A stretch of 64,000 nt of DNA from Williamsia serinedens (GTDB lineage Bacteria > Actinomycetota > Actinomycetes > Mycobacteriales > Mycobacteriaceae). The position numbers and the translations under genes were made by a program. Position 1 is the stretch's first letter; every line of letters starts with the position of its first letter. The notes beneath the pieces are model-generated. The model made no database searches. It had not been told where the DNA came from and saw only the letters and a list, made by a program, of their open reading frames with translations. Location of the stretch: contig NZ_JAMTCG010000005.1 in assembly GCF_024171725.1 (NCBI RefSeq), positions 1 through 64,000 of the forward strand, given 5' to 3'. Shown piece by piece: positions 1-8,508 of this stretch.

Positions 1-1
1 G

Positions 2-72
2 AGCCGATGACGGGAATCGAACCCGCGTATTCAGCTTGGGAAGCTGATGTTCTGCCATTGAACTACATCGGC
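2..72 (-). tRNA. tRNA-Gly (anticodon CCC)
   Basis: Read on the minus strand this folds as a complete 71-nt tRNA. The 7-bp acceptor stem pairs GCCGATG with CATCGGC and is followed by a T discriminator. The anticodon stem TCAGC/GCTGA closes the loop TTCCCAA, giving anticodon CCC for glycine codon GGG. The T-arm carries the expected GGTTCGATTCC. The CCA end is not encoded. No integrase or att-like repeat is visible beside it. Confidence 0.96.
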
Positions 73-154
73 GTGCGCCCTCGAGCGCGTCGCAAGACTA
101 GCAAACACCCCCGGTCAGGGCGGTGGGGGATCGGCTCTCGGCCACACTGGAGGG

Positions 155-1201
155 ATGCGTGCAGCGCCCGCCCCGCAGGCCCCGATGTCCCCGCGCGACG
201 CCCTGCGTCGGATCGCGTTCCTGCTGGAACGCAACCGGGAGAGCAGCTACCGGGTGGAGGCGTTCCGGCGGGCCGCCGGCGCCGTCGAGCAGCTCGGCGA
301 CGACGAGGTGGCCGAGCGGGTGCGTCGGCGCACCATCTCGTCGGTGTCGGGGATCGGCAAGACGACGGCCGCGGTGATCGAGCAGGCCGTCGCGGGTGAG
401 GTGCCGTCGTACCTGGCGTCGCTGTCGGAGTCGGCCGGAGCGCTGACCGACGGCGGTGACGAGCTGTACGAGCAGGTCGTCGGGGACCTGCACGCGCACT
501 CGAACTGGAGCGACGGCGGCGCCCCGATCGACGAGATGGCGGCGGCCGCAATCGCGCTGGGTCAGGACTGGCTCGCGATGACCGACCACTCGCCGCGACT
601 GCGCGTCGCGAACGGACTGTCCGTCGAGCGGTTGACGCAGCAGCTCGACGTCATCGATGCGCTCAACAGCGACCTCGACGGGGAGCTGACCGTGCTCACA
701 GGCATTGAGGTCGACATCCTCACCGACGGCGCTCTCGACCAGACCGACGAGATGCTCGACCGCCTGCAGGTCGTCACCGCGTCGGTGCACTCCGAGCTGA
801 AGATGGACGCGGGTCCGATGACCCGACGCATGGTCGCGGCGGTCCGCGATCCCCGCGTCCGGGTGCTCGGACACTGCACCGGCCGCCGGGTGACGGGCGG
901 CCGGGGGCAACGGCCGCAGTCGAGGTTCGACGCCGAGGCCGTGTTCACCGCGTGCGCCGAGTCGAACACCGCGGTCGAGATCAACTCCCGACCCGAACGC
1001 GTCGACCCGCCCGACGAGCTCATCGAGCTGGCCCGCGACCTCGGGTGTCTGTTCGCGATCGACTCCGACGCGCACGCACCCGGGCAGCTCGACTTCAAGC
1101 ACCTCGGGTGCGAGCGCGCCGAACGCCTGGGCATCGACGCCGACCGCATCGTGACGACCTGGCCCCTCGACCGCGTGACGGAGTGGCTCGCCGACCGCTG
1201 A
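155..1201 (+). CDS. PHP-domain metal-dependent phosphoesterase with N-terminal helix-hairpin-helix region
   Basis: This 348-aa protein has two parts. Residues 10-85 resemble the helical/HhH N-terminus of family X polymerases, with a '[12 protein letters not shown]' hairpin. From about residue 108 there is a PHP domain with the metal ligands [30 protein letters not shown] and DSDAHAPG. No polymerase catalytic domain is present, so it resembles the PolX tail plus part of its HhH region. PHP proteins hydrolyse phosphoesters with a trinuclear metal site; the substrate is unknown. The ATG at 155 sits directly behind GGAGGG, too close for a normal ribosome site, so the in-frame ATG at 185 may be the real start. 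It is followed by dcd in the same direction. Confidence 0.85.
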   Translation: MRAAPAPQAPMSPRDALRRIAFLLERNRESSYRVEAFRRAAGAVEQLGDDEVAERVRRRTISSVSGIGKTTAAVIEQAVAGEVPSYLASLSESAGALTDGGDELYEQVVGDLHAHSNWSDGGAPIDEMAAAAIALGQDWLAMTDHSPRLRVANGLSVERLTQQLDVIDALNSDLDGELTVLTGIEVDILTDGALDQTDEMLDRLQVVTASVHSELKMDAGPMTRRMVAAVRDPRVRVLGHCTGRRVTGGRGQRPQSRFDAEAVFTACAESNTAVEINSRPERVDPPDELIELARDLGCLFAIDSDAHAPGQLDFKHLGCERAERLGIDADRIVTTWPLDRVTEWLADR

Positions 1202-1221
1202 GCGCCGAGGCCGCGCACCCC

Positions 1222-1261
1222 AGCGGGAACCCTGGATGTGGAGCGGGAACCCTGGATGTGG
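1222..1261. repeat. Two tandem 20-bp intergenic repeat units
   Basis: The unit AGCGGGAACCCTGGATGTGG occurs twice in perfect tandem, at 1222-1241 and 1242-1261, directly before the palindrome GGAGCGCTCC (1260-1269) and the dcd start. The same core (GGAGCG, G or C, GAACCCTG) with the same 20-bp period recurs at 52894-52924, more than 50 kb away, also between genes. Confidence 0.8.
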
Positions 1262-1271
1262 AGCGCTCCGA

Positions 1272-1277
1272 TAGCGT
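1272..1277 (+). promoter_or_regulatory. Probable -10 box for leaderless dcd transcript
   Basis: TAGCGT ends 7 nt before the dcd ATG at 1285, and no Shine-Dalgarno sequence lies between them. This spacing would place the transcription start at or beside the start codon. No convincing -35 box is seen because the upstream 20-bp repeats occupy that position. Confidence 0.4.
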
Positions 1278-1284
1278 GCAGCCC

Positions 1285-1854
1285 ATGCTTCTCTCCGACC
1301 GGGACATCCGCGCCGAGCTGGGCAGCGGTCGCCTGGCCGTCGAGCCGTTCGACGCCGCGCTCGTCCAACCGTCGAGCATCGACGTCCGGCTCGACAGCCT
1401 GTTCCGGGTGTTCAACAACACCCGCTACACCCACATCGACCCGGCTCAGCAGCAGGACGAGCTCACGACGCTCGTCGAGCCGCCGGCGGGGGAGCCGTTC
1501 GTGCTGCATCCGGGTGAGTTCGTCCTCGGCTCGACCCTGGAGGTGTGCACCCTGCCCGACGACCTCGCCGGTCGACTCGAGGGCAAGTCGTCCCTGGGAC
1601 GCCTGGGACTGCTCACCCACTCGACGGCGGGCTTCATCGACCCGGGCTTCACCGGCCACATCACGCTCGAGCTGTCGAACGTCGCCAACCTGCCGATCAC
1701 CCTGTGGCCGGGCATGAAGATCGGCCAGCTGTGCCTCATCCGTCTCTCCAGTCCGGCGGAGAACCCCTACGGCAGCGCGGGTGTCGGATCGAAGTATCAG
1801 GGGCAGCGCGGCCCGACCCCGTCCAAGGCATATCTCAACTTCGTGCGCGACTGA
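1285..1854 (+). CDS. dcd: dCTP deaminase
   Basis: This 189-aa protein is full length for dCTP deaminase. It carries the signature region [11 protein letters not shown] followed by [11 protein letters not shown] with the catalytic glutamate in ITLELSN, and the C-terminal lid motif [12 protein letters not shown] that closes over the nucleotide. The enzyme deaminates dCTP for dUMP/dTMP synthesis. Actinobacterial members are often bifunctional, releasing dUMP and pyrophosphate, but this cannot be decided from sequence alone. The ATG at 1285 begins the family's usual MLLSDRDIR start. It precedes ugd, as Rv0321 precedes Rv0322 in M. tuberculosis. Confidence 0.96.
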   Translation: MLLSDRDIRAELGSGRLAVEPFDAALVQPSSIDVRLDSLFRVFNNTRYTHIDPAQQQDELTTLVEPPAGEPFVLHPGEFVLGSTLEVCTLPDDLAGRLEGKSSLGRLGLLTHSTAGFIDPGFTGHITLELSNVANLPITLWPGMKIGQLCLIRLSSPAENPYGSAGVGSKYQGQRGPTPSKAYLNFVRD

Positions 1855-1939
1855 TCCGCGATCCGCAACCGCGTGTCATGCGCTCGTAACGTGGCGCTCG
1901 ACGGCCGTTCATCCGAGTGACCGACGGCCGCTTCTCCGG

Positions 1940-1970
1940 TTGACCCTCAACCGCTTTCATCGCGTACGGT
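1940..1970 (+). promoter_or_regulatory. Promoter of ugd (leaderless)
   Basis: TTGACC at 1940-1945 and TACGGT at 1965-1970 are separated by 19 nt. The TACGGT box ends 7 nt before the ATG at 1978 and there is no ribosome binding site, so a leaderless message is likely. The identical TACGGT box stands 7 nt before the chosen start of the TetR gene at 10552. Confidence 0.5.
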
Positions 1971-1977
1971 ACGGCCC

Positions 1978-3312
1978 ATGAAGGTGACGGTCTTCGGCTG
2001 CGGATATCTCGGGGCCACCCACGCCGCCTGCATGGCGGAACTCGGTCACGAGGTGCTCGGCGTCGACGTCGACGCCGACAAGATCGCCATGTTGTCCGAC
2101 GGTCGCGTCCCGTTCTACGAGCCCGGCCTGCCCGAGGTGCTGCAGCGCAACCTCGAGTCCGGCCGGCTGCACTTCACCTCCGACTACGACGAGGCCGCCG
2201 CGTTCGCGTCGGTGCACTTCCTCGGTGTCGGCACACCACAGAAGCGCGGTGAGTACGCGGCCGACCTCCGCTACGTGTTCGCGGTCGTCGACGAGCTCGT
2301 GCAGCGACTGGAGGGATCGCACCTCCTCATCGGCAAATCGACTGTGCCGGTGGGCACGTCGGTGGAGATCAAGAAGCGGATCGCGGCCAGTGGGACCGCA
2401 GCCGACATCGAGGTCGCGTGGAACCCAGAGTTCCTCCGAGAGGGGTTCGCGGTCAAGGACACGCTCCACCCGGACCGGATCGTCCTCGGCCTCGACCCCG
2501 AGGGTGACACCGCGGCGGTCACCGCCCAGGTGGAGGAGATCTACGCGACGATCCTCGCCGAGGAGACGCCGTTCCTCACCACCGACCTCGCGACGGCCGA
2601 GATGGTGAAGGCATCGGCCAACGCCTTTCTCGCGACGAAGATCTCGTTCATCAACGCCATCAGCGAGGTGTGTGAGGCGGCCGGCGCCGACGTCTCCGTC
2701 CTCGCCGACGCGATCGGGTACGACCAGCGCATCGGACGCAAGTTCCTCAACGCCGGACTGGGTTTCGGCGGCGGCTGCCTCCCGAAGGACATCCGGGCGT
2801 TCATGGCCCGCGCCGGCGAGCTGGGTGCCGCGCCGGCGCTGACGTTCCTCCGTGAGGTCGACTCGATCAACATGCGCCGACGTGCCCGCATGGTCGAGCT
2901 GGCCACCAAGGCCTGCGGCGGAAGCCTTCTCGGGTCGAACATCGCTGTCCTCGGATGTGCGTTCAAGCCCGAGAGCGACGACGTGCGCGACTCGCCCGCG
3001 CTCAACGTCGCCGGTCAGCTGCAGCTGCAGGGCGCCGGGGTCACCGTCTACGATCCGAAGGCGATGGACAACTCGCGCAAGCTCTTCCCGACGTTGGGCT
3101 ACTCCGACTCGGTGTCGCAGGCCTGCGAGCTGGCCGACGCGGTCCTCGTACTCACCGAGTGGAAGGAGTTCGTGGAGCTCAAGCCCGCGGACCTCGAGCC
3201 GGTCGTGCGCAAGAAGGTCATCGTCGACGGTCGGCGCTGCCTCGACCCGGCCGTGTGGATCCACGCCGGCTGGGAGTACCACGGACTCGGCGGCACACCG
3301 CGGGTCGTCTGA
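1978..3312 (+). CDS. udgA: UDP-glucose 6-dehydrogenase
   Basis: This 444-aa protein opens with a Rossmann fold, GCGYLGATHAACMAELGH, followed by GVDVDADK. The substrate and catalytic region contains NPEFLREGFAV, and the catalytic cysteine lies in GFGGGCLPKDIRAF. The C-terminal UDP-binding domain includes GCAFKPESDDVRDSPAL. It oxidises UDP-glucose to UDP-glucuronate using 2 NAD+. Its place beside dcd matches mycobacterial udgA (Rv0322). The product is a plausible donor for the polysaccharide made by the 20-51 kb locus, which also encodes a separate GDP-mannose dehydrogenase. Confidence 0.93.
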   Translation: MKVTVFGCGYLGATHAACMAELGHEVLGVDVDADKIAMLSDGRVPFYEPGLPEVLQRNLESGRLHFTSDYDEAAAFASVHFLGVGTPQKRGEYAADLRYVFAVVDELVQRLEGSHLLIGKSTVPVGTSVEIKKRIAASGTAADIEVAWNPEFLREGFAVKDTLHPDRIVLGLDPEGDTAAVTAQVEEIYATILAEETPFLTTDLATAEMVKASANAFLATKISFINAISEVCEAAGADVSVLADAIGYDQRIGRKFLNAGLGFGGGCLPKDIRAFMARAGELGAAPALTFLREVDSINMRRRARMVELATKACGGSLLGSNIAVLGCAFKPESDDVRDSPALNVAGQLQLQGAGVTVYDPKAMDNSRKLFPTLGYSDSVSQACELADAVLVLTEWKEFVELKPADLEPVVRKKVIVDGRRCLDPAVWIHAGWEYHGLGGTPRVV

Positions 3313-3320
3313 CCGACCCG
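3301..3320. terminator. Hairpin overlapping the ugd stop codon
   Basis: A perfect 7-bp inverted repeat, CGGGTCG and CGACCCG, with a 6-nt loop, spans the ugd stop codon. It has no T-tract. It lies between converging genes and may act as a weak or Rho-assisted terminator. Confidence 0.35.
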
Positions 3321-3324
3321 TGAC

Positions 3325-3364
3325 CGCTCAGCTCGCGGTGATGAACAGCTCGCTCAGCTCGCGG
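3325..3364. repeat. 14-bp direct repeat at the 3' end of the MerR gene
   Basis: CGCTCAGCTCGCGG occurs at 3325-3338 and again at 3351-3364. The second copy contains the stop codon of the MerR-type gene. It looks like a small local duplication between two converging genes. Confidence 0.6.
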
Positions 3365-4100
3365 CGTCGTCCGGAGTCTGGGTGAGGTAGTCCTTCAACT
3401 CCAACCGCAGCGCACGGTCGAGTGCGCGGTTGAGCGCGTTGTGCGCGGCCTTCGTGGCGGTCTCGCGCATCTCCGACATGAGGACGGCGGCCCACTCGGA
3501 CTCCTCTTCGCCCTCGGGGACCCAGCCCTCGCCCCGCCGCGAGACGAACTCCTCACGCGCTGCGGAGATCAGGGTGCTCGCGGCCCCGTCGACCTGGTCC
3601 TCGAGCTTGCCGAAGACCTGGATGATCGACGGGAGCGACAACCCCAGGTCGACGAGGCGCCCGATGCCGTGAACGGTGTCGCGGTCGAGGATGACGTACG
3701 CGGCGCCGTCGTCGACGCGCTTGACCAGGTTGATCCGTTCCAGACCGGCGAGGTCGTCGTCGTCGCTCGACCCGACGATCTGACGGAGCCCGTCGGCGGT
3801 GACCCGCTCCGACTTCGCCGTCGACCAGGGCTCGGCGAGGATCTCGTCGACCCCCAGGACCTTCGCGAGATCGTCGCCGCGCTGCATGCCCCGGATGAAG
3901 TCCGCGATGTGACGGGCGGTGAACCCCCGCTTCAGCAGATTGTTGATGAGCGTCAACCGGGCGAGGTGCAGGTCGGTGTAGATCGCGATCCGACCACGCT
4001 TCAGCGGCCGCGGCAGCAGGCCGCGGTCCTGGTATCCGCGCACGTTGCGGGTGGTGGTCCCGGCCGCGCGGGCGAGGTCGTCGATCCGGTACTCGGTCAT
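3354..4100 (-). CDS. MerR-family transcriptional regulator
   Basis: The 248-aa protein begins with a MerR-type winged helix-turn-helix: YRIDDLARAAGTTTRNVRGYQDRGLLP at residues 4-30, then a wing ending GRIAIYTDLHLARL. The rest is helical and rich in charged residues, with no cysteine cluster of metal-sensing MerR proteins, so the effector is probably an organic or lipid molecule (inference). The ATG at 4100 places the HTH at the N-terminus as is usual; an in-frame ATG at 4124 is a possible alternative. It is transcribed away from the esterase-monooxygenase operon across a shared operator and probably controls it. Confidence 0.88.
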   Translation of the reverse strand: MTEYRIDDLARAAGTTTRNVRGYQDRGLLPRPLKRGRIAIYTDLHLARLTLINNLLKRGFTARHIADFIRGMQRGDDLAKVLGVDEILAEPWSTAKSERVTADGLRQIVGSSDDDDLAGLERINLVKRVDDGAAYVILDRDTVHGIGRLVDLGLSLPSIIQVFGKLEDQVDGAASTLISAAREEFVSRRGEGWVPEGEEESEWAAVLMSEMRETATKAAHNALNRALDRALRLELKDYLTQTPDDAAS

Positions 4101-4147
4101 GGCAGGGGATGACGATACCGACATCGGGCCGCGCTCCATCCCCAATT

Positions 4148-4167
4148 GTGCCATTGACAAATGGCAC
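4148..4167. promoter_or_regulatory. Operator palindrome over the -35 box of the esterase operon
   Basis: GTGCCATT and AATGGCAC form a perfect 8-bp inverted repeat around GACA. The consensus -35 hexamer TTGACA (4154-4159) lies inside it. A TGn-extended but poor -10 (TGGTGT, 4177-4182) follows at 17-nt spacing. The site lies between the divergent MerR gene and the esterase, so it is the likely regulator binding site for both directions. Confidence 0.6.
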
Positions 4168-4189
4168 TGTGGGTGATGGTGTGTGGCTC

Positions 4190-5161
4190 GTGAGTCCCTC
4201 TCAGCGGTCGCGGTGGCTCGCCGCGACGACCGCCCTGTGGCTGCGTCCCCTCGCCGAGGTCATCCCGGCCAACCGCGCCGGGGTCCTCCTGGCCCGCGGT
4301 GTCGTCGCGACCGCGATGCGCATCGGCGGCGGGGTGCCGGCCGGAACGCATGTCGACCGGGTCGACACGGTCGACCCCGACGGTGTCCCGGTGCGCGGGG
4401 AATGGGTGCGCGCGGCCGCCACCACCGACGCGCGACCGGTCATCCTCTACGTCCACGGCAGCGCGTTCTCGATCTGCTCGCCGGCGACCCACCGGTCACT
4501 GGTGGCGCGTCTGTCCCGGGACACGGGCCTGCCGGCGTTCACCGTCGACTACCGCCTCGCCCCGGAACACCGTCACCCCGCGGCCACCGAGGACGTCGCG
4601 GCCGCGTACCGCTGGCTGCTGTCCCTGGGATACGACGCCGGCGACGTCGTGCTCGCCGGCGACTCGGCAGGCGGCCACCTGATCCTGGAGCTGTTGTCCG
4701 ACAACGCCGTCGCCGGGCGGCCGCAGCCGCGCGCGGCGGTGCTCATGTCGCCGCTCGTCGATCTGTCGCTCCGGTTGGCCGAACAGCGGGAGAAGCTCCG
4801 ACGCGACCCGATGATCTCCGCGGCGGCCGCACGCACCCTCGTCGACCACTACATCCGTGACGTCCGCGACGACCCCCGCCTCGTGCTGCGCGTCGACCCG
4901 GCCCACCCGCTCCCGCCGACACTGATCCAGGCCGGGGGCGCCGAGATGCTCTGTGCCGACGCCGAACACGCCGCGGAGATGATCCGGTCGGCGGGCAGCA
5001 CCTGCCGGTTGTCGGTGTGGCCCGGCCAGATGCACGTGTTCCAGGCCTTCCCGCGTCTCGTTCCCGAGGCCGACCGCGCCCTGCGGGAGGCCGCCGAGTT
5101 CATCACCCGGGCTCTCACCGAGCCCAGAGAGGAGGTCGCCGATGTTCGGCTCGCGACCTGA
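4190..5161 (+). CDS. Alpha/beta-hydrolase fold-3 esterase/lipase (LipR-like)
   Basis: The roughly 323-aa protein is a hormone-sensitive-lipase-type esterase. The oxyanion region reads YVHGSAFSICSP (HGGG-like), the nucleophile elbow is LAGDSAGGHL, and the catalytic histidine is in GQMHVF. The open frame extends upstream to 4109, but that would cross the operator and the divergent regulator's start. GTG 4190 is preferred because the -35/-10 pair would start transcription near it; GTG 4181 is possible. It overlaps the next gene by 20 nt. In M. tuberculosis the lipase LipR sits with an SDR and the MymA monooxygenase in the same kind of operon, so a role in modifying an acyl or lipid substrate is inferred. 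Confidence 0.86.
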   Translation: MSPSQRSRWLAATTALWLRPLAEVIPANRAGVLLARGVVATAMRIGGGVPAGTHVDRVDTVDPDGVPVRGEWVRAAATTDARPVILYVHGSAFSICSPATHRSLVARLSRDTGLPAFTVDYRLAPEHRHPAATEDVAAAYRWLLSLGYDAGDVVLAGDSAGGHLILELLSDNAVAGRPQPRAAVLMSPLVDLSLRLAEQREKLRRDPMISAAAARTLVDHYIRDVRDDPRLVLRVDPAHPLPPTLIQAGGAEMLCADAEHAAEMIRSAGSTCRLSVWPGQMHVFQAFPRLVPEADRALREAAEFITRALTEPREEVADVRLAT

Positions 5162-6029
5162 CAGACGGACCCACGGCGCGCGTGCCGTCGTCACCGGGGC
5201 GGGCAGCGGCATCGGCCGCGCGTTCGCCGTCGAGCTCGCCCGCCGCGGTGGTTCGGTGATCTGCGCGGACATCGACGTCGACCGGGCCAAGGAGACCGTC
5301 GCGATCGTCGACGAGCTGGGTATGGGCTCCGCGCACGCGGTGTTCTGCGACGTCTCCCGCACCGAGGACATCGACGCCCTCGCCGACCTCGCCGAGGACC
5401 ACTTCGCCGCACCCACGTCGCTGATGATCAACAACGCCGGCGTCGGGATCGGCGGCCGTCCGGTCGGGGAGATCGGTCTCGCCGACTGGCAGTGGGCCCT
5501 CGGGATCAACCTGTGGGGCATGGTCTACGGCTCCGAGCGCTTCGTGCCGCAGCTGCGACGGTCGGGTCGCGCGGGGCTGATCAACGTGGCATCGACGGCG
5601 GCGTTCTCCGCCGCGCCCGCCATGGCCGCGTACAACGTCGGCAAGGCCGGCGTGTTGGCGCTGTCGGAGACCATCGCGGCGGAGTCCGGCGGCACCGACC
5701 TCGCCGTCACCGTCCTGTGCCCGACGTTCGTCAAGACCAACGTGGCCGTCGACGGCCGGATCGCCGGGGGCGCATCGCAACTCGCCCAGACCGCGATGCG
5801 GTGGACCGGGGTCTCGGCCGAGCGGGTCGCCCGCACCACGCTCGACGCCCACGACCACGGACGCCTCTACGTCGTCCCCCAACCCGACGCGCGACTGATC
5901 TGGGCGGCCAAGCGCCACCTGCCGCGCACGTACACCGCCGGGCTGGGACTGCTCAACCGCGCCCTACCCGCCCTCGACCGCCTATCCGGCGCCACGCCGG
6001 GACCCCAACCGACCCGAACGGGAGTGTGA
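5142..6029 (+). CDS. Short-chain dehydrogenase/reductase
   Basis: This classical SDR is 295 aa long. It has the cofactor motif TGAGSGIGRAF, the NNAG motif in MINNAGVGIG, the catalytic serine in NVASTAAF, and the YxxxK pair in AYNVGKAG. An acidic residue after the second strand (ADIDVDRAK) suggests NAD(H) preference. A strong ribosome site AGAGGAGG precedes ATG 5142, which lies inside the end of the esterase gene. It is the second gene of the monooxygenase operon and would oxidise or reduce an alcohol/ketone in that pathway. Confidence 0.9.
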   Translation: MFGSRPDRRTHGARAVVTGAGSGIGRAFAVELARRGGSVICADIDVDRAKETVAIVDELGMGSAHAVFCDVSRTEDIDALADLAEDHFAAPTSLMINNAGVGIGGRPVGEIGLADWQWALGINLWGMVYGSERFVPQLRRSGRAGLINVASTAAFSAAPAMAAYNVGKAGVLALSETIAAESGGTDLAVTVLCPTFVKTNVAVDGRIAGGASQLAQTAMRWTGVSAERVARTTLDAHDHGRLYVVPQPDARLIWAAKRHLPRTYTAGLGLLNRALPALDRLSGATPGPQPTRTGV

Positions 6030-6031
6030 CC

Positions 6032-6949
6032 ATGCCCATCGTCCTCGAGGACATGCTGCAGACCATCAAGGACCGCCAGTGGGCCCTTGCCGACATCGAC
6101 TGGGACGCACCGGGTGCCGAGCTCATCACCGACGGGATGAAGCCGAAGCTGAAGGCGTTCATGGCCGACCTCGTGTGGATCGAGAACGTCGGTGCCCGCG
6201 GGTTCGCCGCGCTCGCGAAGAAGGCGCCGGACCCGACGCTCGCCGAGATCTACCGGTACTTCCACGCCGAGGAGCAGAAGCACGCCAACGCCGAGCTCGC
6301 GCTGATGCGGCGCTGGGGGATGCTCGAGGACGACGAGGTCCCCGAGCCCAACATCAACATCCGCCTCGCGATCGAGTGGCTCGACCGCTACTCCGACTCG
6401 ATGTCGCTCTCGGTGCTCGGCACGGTCATCCCGATGCTCGAGGTCGCACTCGACGGTGCGCTGCTGAAGTTCCTCCTCGAGGAGGTCGAGGACCCGATCT
6501 GTCACGCGGCGTTCAAGAAGATCAACAACGACGAGTCGCGGCACCTCGCCGTCGACTTCTTCGCCCTCGACATGTTGGGACAGGCGCGGTTGCGCAAGCT
6601 GATCATCGAGTCGGTGGGCGCCGTGGCCAGCCCGGCCGTGCTCATCGGCATCCTCATGTACATCCCGCTGCTGAACAAGATGCGCGACAACATCGTCGAC
6701 ATGGGTCTCAAGGAGGAGCGCCTCTACGAGGCGATGCGGCGGTTCAAGAAGAACGGCGAGCGCGGTGCCGGTACCCGCTTGCTCACCTATCAGGTGGTGA
6801 AGACCCACGCGGGCTGGGTGATCGACCGCGGCCATCCGTATCACCTGTTCGCCGACGCGATGGTCACGGTGACCGACAAGTTCCCGCGGCGCCTGCTGAA
6901 GCCGCAGCCGTCGTGGTCCAAGGAACTCACCTACGAGCCCGTCGCATGA
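6032..6949 (+). CDS. Ferritin-like diiron-domain protein
   Basis: The 305-aa protein contains two helical metal-binding motifs typical of ferritin-like diiron proteins: FHAEEQKHAN near residue 80 and NNDESRHLAVDFF near residue 170. Similar mycobacterial proteins are usually annotated only as reductase or metal-dependent hydrolase. ATG 6032 has GGAG eight nt upstream. It lies 2 nt after the SDR stop and overlaps the monooxygenase start (ATGA). A second, separate diiron-type protein is encoded at 13293-14198. The reaction is unknown; oxidation of a fatty or hydroxylated substrate is an inference from context. Confidence 0.75.
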   Translation: MPIVLEDMLQTIKDRQWALADIDWDAPGAELITDGMKPKLKAFMADLVWIENVGARGFAALAKKAPDPTLAEIYRYFHAEEQKHANAELALMRRWGMLEDDEVPEPNINIRLAIEWLDRYSDSMSLSVLGTVIPMLEVALDGALLKFLLEEVEDPICHAAFKKINNDESRHLAVDFFALDMLGQARLRKLIIESVGAVASPAVLIGILMYIPLLNKMRDNIVDMGLKEERLYEAMRRFKKNGERGAGTRLLTYQVVKTHAGWVIDRGHPYHLFADAMVTVTDKFPRRLLKPQPSWSKELTYEPVA

Positions 6950-8460
6950 GCGGCCATCTCGACAGCACGAGCGATCACATCCATCAGGTCGCCATCGTCG
7001 GCGCCGGCTTCGCCGGCATCGGCACCGCCATCCGCCTCCAGCAGGCCCGCGTCGACGACATCGTCGTCCTCGAACGCTCCGACCGGCCGGGTGGGACCTG
7101 GCGCGACAACACCTATCCCGGTGCGGCGTGCGACATCCCGTCGCGCCTGTACTCCTACTCGTTCGCGCCGAACCCGTCGTGGAGCCGGACGTACTCCGGC
7201 AGCGCCGAGATCCTCGCCTACATCGAGTCGATGGTGGACCAGCACGATCTCGACCGGGTGATCCGGTACGGCACCACCGTCACTGACCTCACTTTCGACG
7301 AGCCCGCCGGCCTGTGGCGGGTCTCGGTCGACGGTGGTGAGACCGTGCTGGCCCGCACCGCGGTCATCGCGTCGGGGCCGCTCTCGACACCCGGCTTCCC
7401 CGACATCCCCGGGATCGAGGAGTTCGCCGGGAAGCGGATGCACAGCGCGGCATGGGATCACGACTACGACTTCGCGGGCAAGAAGGTCGGGGTCATCGGC
7501 ACCGGCGCGAGCGCCGTGCAGATCATCCCGGAGCTCGTGGAGCAGGCGGCCGCCGTCACCGTCTTCCAGCGCACGCCGGGCTGGGTGCTCCCGCGCTTCA
7601 ACCCCGAGGTCGGGGAGACGACGAAGGCGCTGTACCGCACGATCCCGGGACTGCAGTCCCTCGCCCGCGCGGCGTGGTTCGCCGGTCACGAGTCGGTGGC
7701 CGTCGGGGTGGTGTGGAAGTCGCCCGCCACCCGCGTGGTGGAGGCGGTGTCGAAGCTGAACATGCGCCTGCAGGTCCGTGATCCGTGGATGCGGCGCCAA
7801 TTGACGCCCGACTTCCGTGCCGGCTGCAAACGGCTGCTGATGACGAGCAGGTACTACCCGGCACTGCAGGCCGACAACTGCCGGTTGATCACGTGGCCCA
7901 TCGCACGGATCTGCGAGGAGGGGGTGCGCACCGCCGAGGGGATCGAGCACCGCTTCGATTGTCTCGTCTTCGCGACGGGTTTCGAGGTCTCCAAGCAGGG
8001 TGCCCCGATCCCCATCACCGGCCGGGACGGGCGGGTGCTCGGTGACGAGTGGAGCCGGGGCGCGTACGCCTACAAGAGCTTCGCCGTGTCCGGGTACCCC
8101 AACCTGTACATCACGTTCGGACCCAACTCGGGGCCGGGACACAGCTCGGCGCTGGTGTACATGGAGGCGCAGATCGACGCGATCGTGACGGCCGTCCGCA
8201 CGATCATCGATCGCGACCTCGCGGTGCTCGACGTCGAACCGGGCGCACAGCACCGATACAACGAGACGATCCAGCGTCGACTGCAGCGCACGACGTGGAA
8301 CTCGGGGTGCAGCAGCTGGTACCTCACCGAGGACGGCTTCAACGCCACCATGTATCCCGGATTCGCCAGTCAGTATGTGGCACAGATGCGGACGGTCGAT
8401 CTGACCCGCGACTTCACCGCCGTCGCGCGGCGGGAGGTGCCGGTCGCCGCGACCGGGTGA
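6946..8460 (+). CDS. Flavin-containing monooxygenase of Baeyer-Villiger type (MymA-like)
   Basis: The 504-aa protein has the FAD motif GAGFAGIG at residues 17-24, then RPGGTWRDNTYPGAACDIPS typical of FMO/BVMO enzymes. The Baeyer-Villiger fingerprint is present as FAGKRMHSAAWD, followed by the NADPH motif GVIGTGASA. It would insert oxygen into a ketone or aldehyde using NADPH and O2. Its ATG overlaps the stop codon of the diiron protein, so translation is probably coupled. The order lipase, SDR, monooxygenase recalls the mymA operon (Rv3083-Rv3085), which affects cell-envelope lipids at low pH; here a MerR-type regulator replaces VirS. Confidence 0.9.
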   Translation: MSGHLDSTSDHIHQVAIVGAGFAGIGTAIRLQQARVDDIVVLERSDRPGGTWRDNTYPGAACDIPSRLYSYSFAPNPSWSRTYSGSAEILAYIESMVDQHDLDRVIRYGTTVTDLTFDEPAGLWRVSVDGGETVLARTAVIASGPLSTPGFPDIPGIEEFAGKRMHSAAWDHDYDFAGKKVGVIGTGASAVQIIPELVEQAAAVTVFQRTPGWVLPRFNPEVGETTKALYRTIPGLQSLARAAWFAGHESVAVGVVWKSPATRVVEAVSKLNMRLQVRDPWMRRQLTPDFRAGCKRLLMTSRYYPALQADNCRLITWPIARICEEGVRTAEGIEHRFDCLVFATGFEVSKQGAPIPITGRDGRVLGDEWSRGAYAYKSFAVSGYPNLYITFGPNSGPGHSSALVYMEAQIDAIVTAVRTIIDRDLAVLDVEPGAQHRYNETIQRRLQRTTWNSGCSSWYLTEDGFNATMYPGFASQYVAQMRTVDLTRDFTAVARREVPVAATG

Positions 8461-8508
8461 GCACCCGTGACCGTCGTGTTACCTTGACGTCGGCTGCTCG
8501 CCGGGGGG

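Noticed and set aside
2-72. tRNA-Gly as an integration site of a genomic island
   Set aside because: No integrase gene, no repeated tRNA 3' end and no composition break were seen; the neighbouring genes are conserved backbone.
1222-1285. Reading the GGGAAC repeats before dcd as ECF sigma -35 boxes
   Set aside because: No matching CGTT-type -10 lies at the required 16-19 nt spacing, and the same repeat occurs at 52.9 kb away from any start codon.
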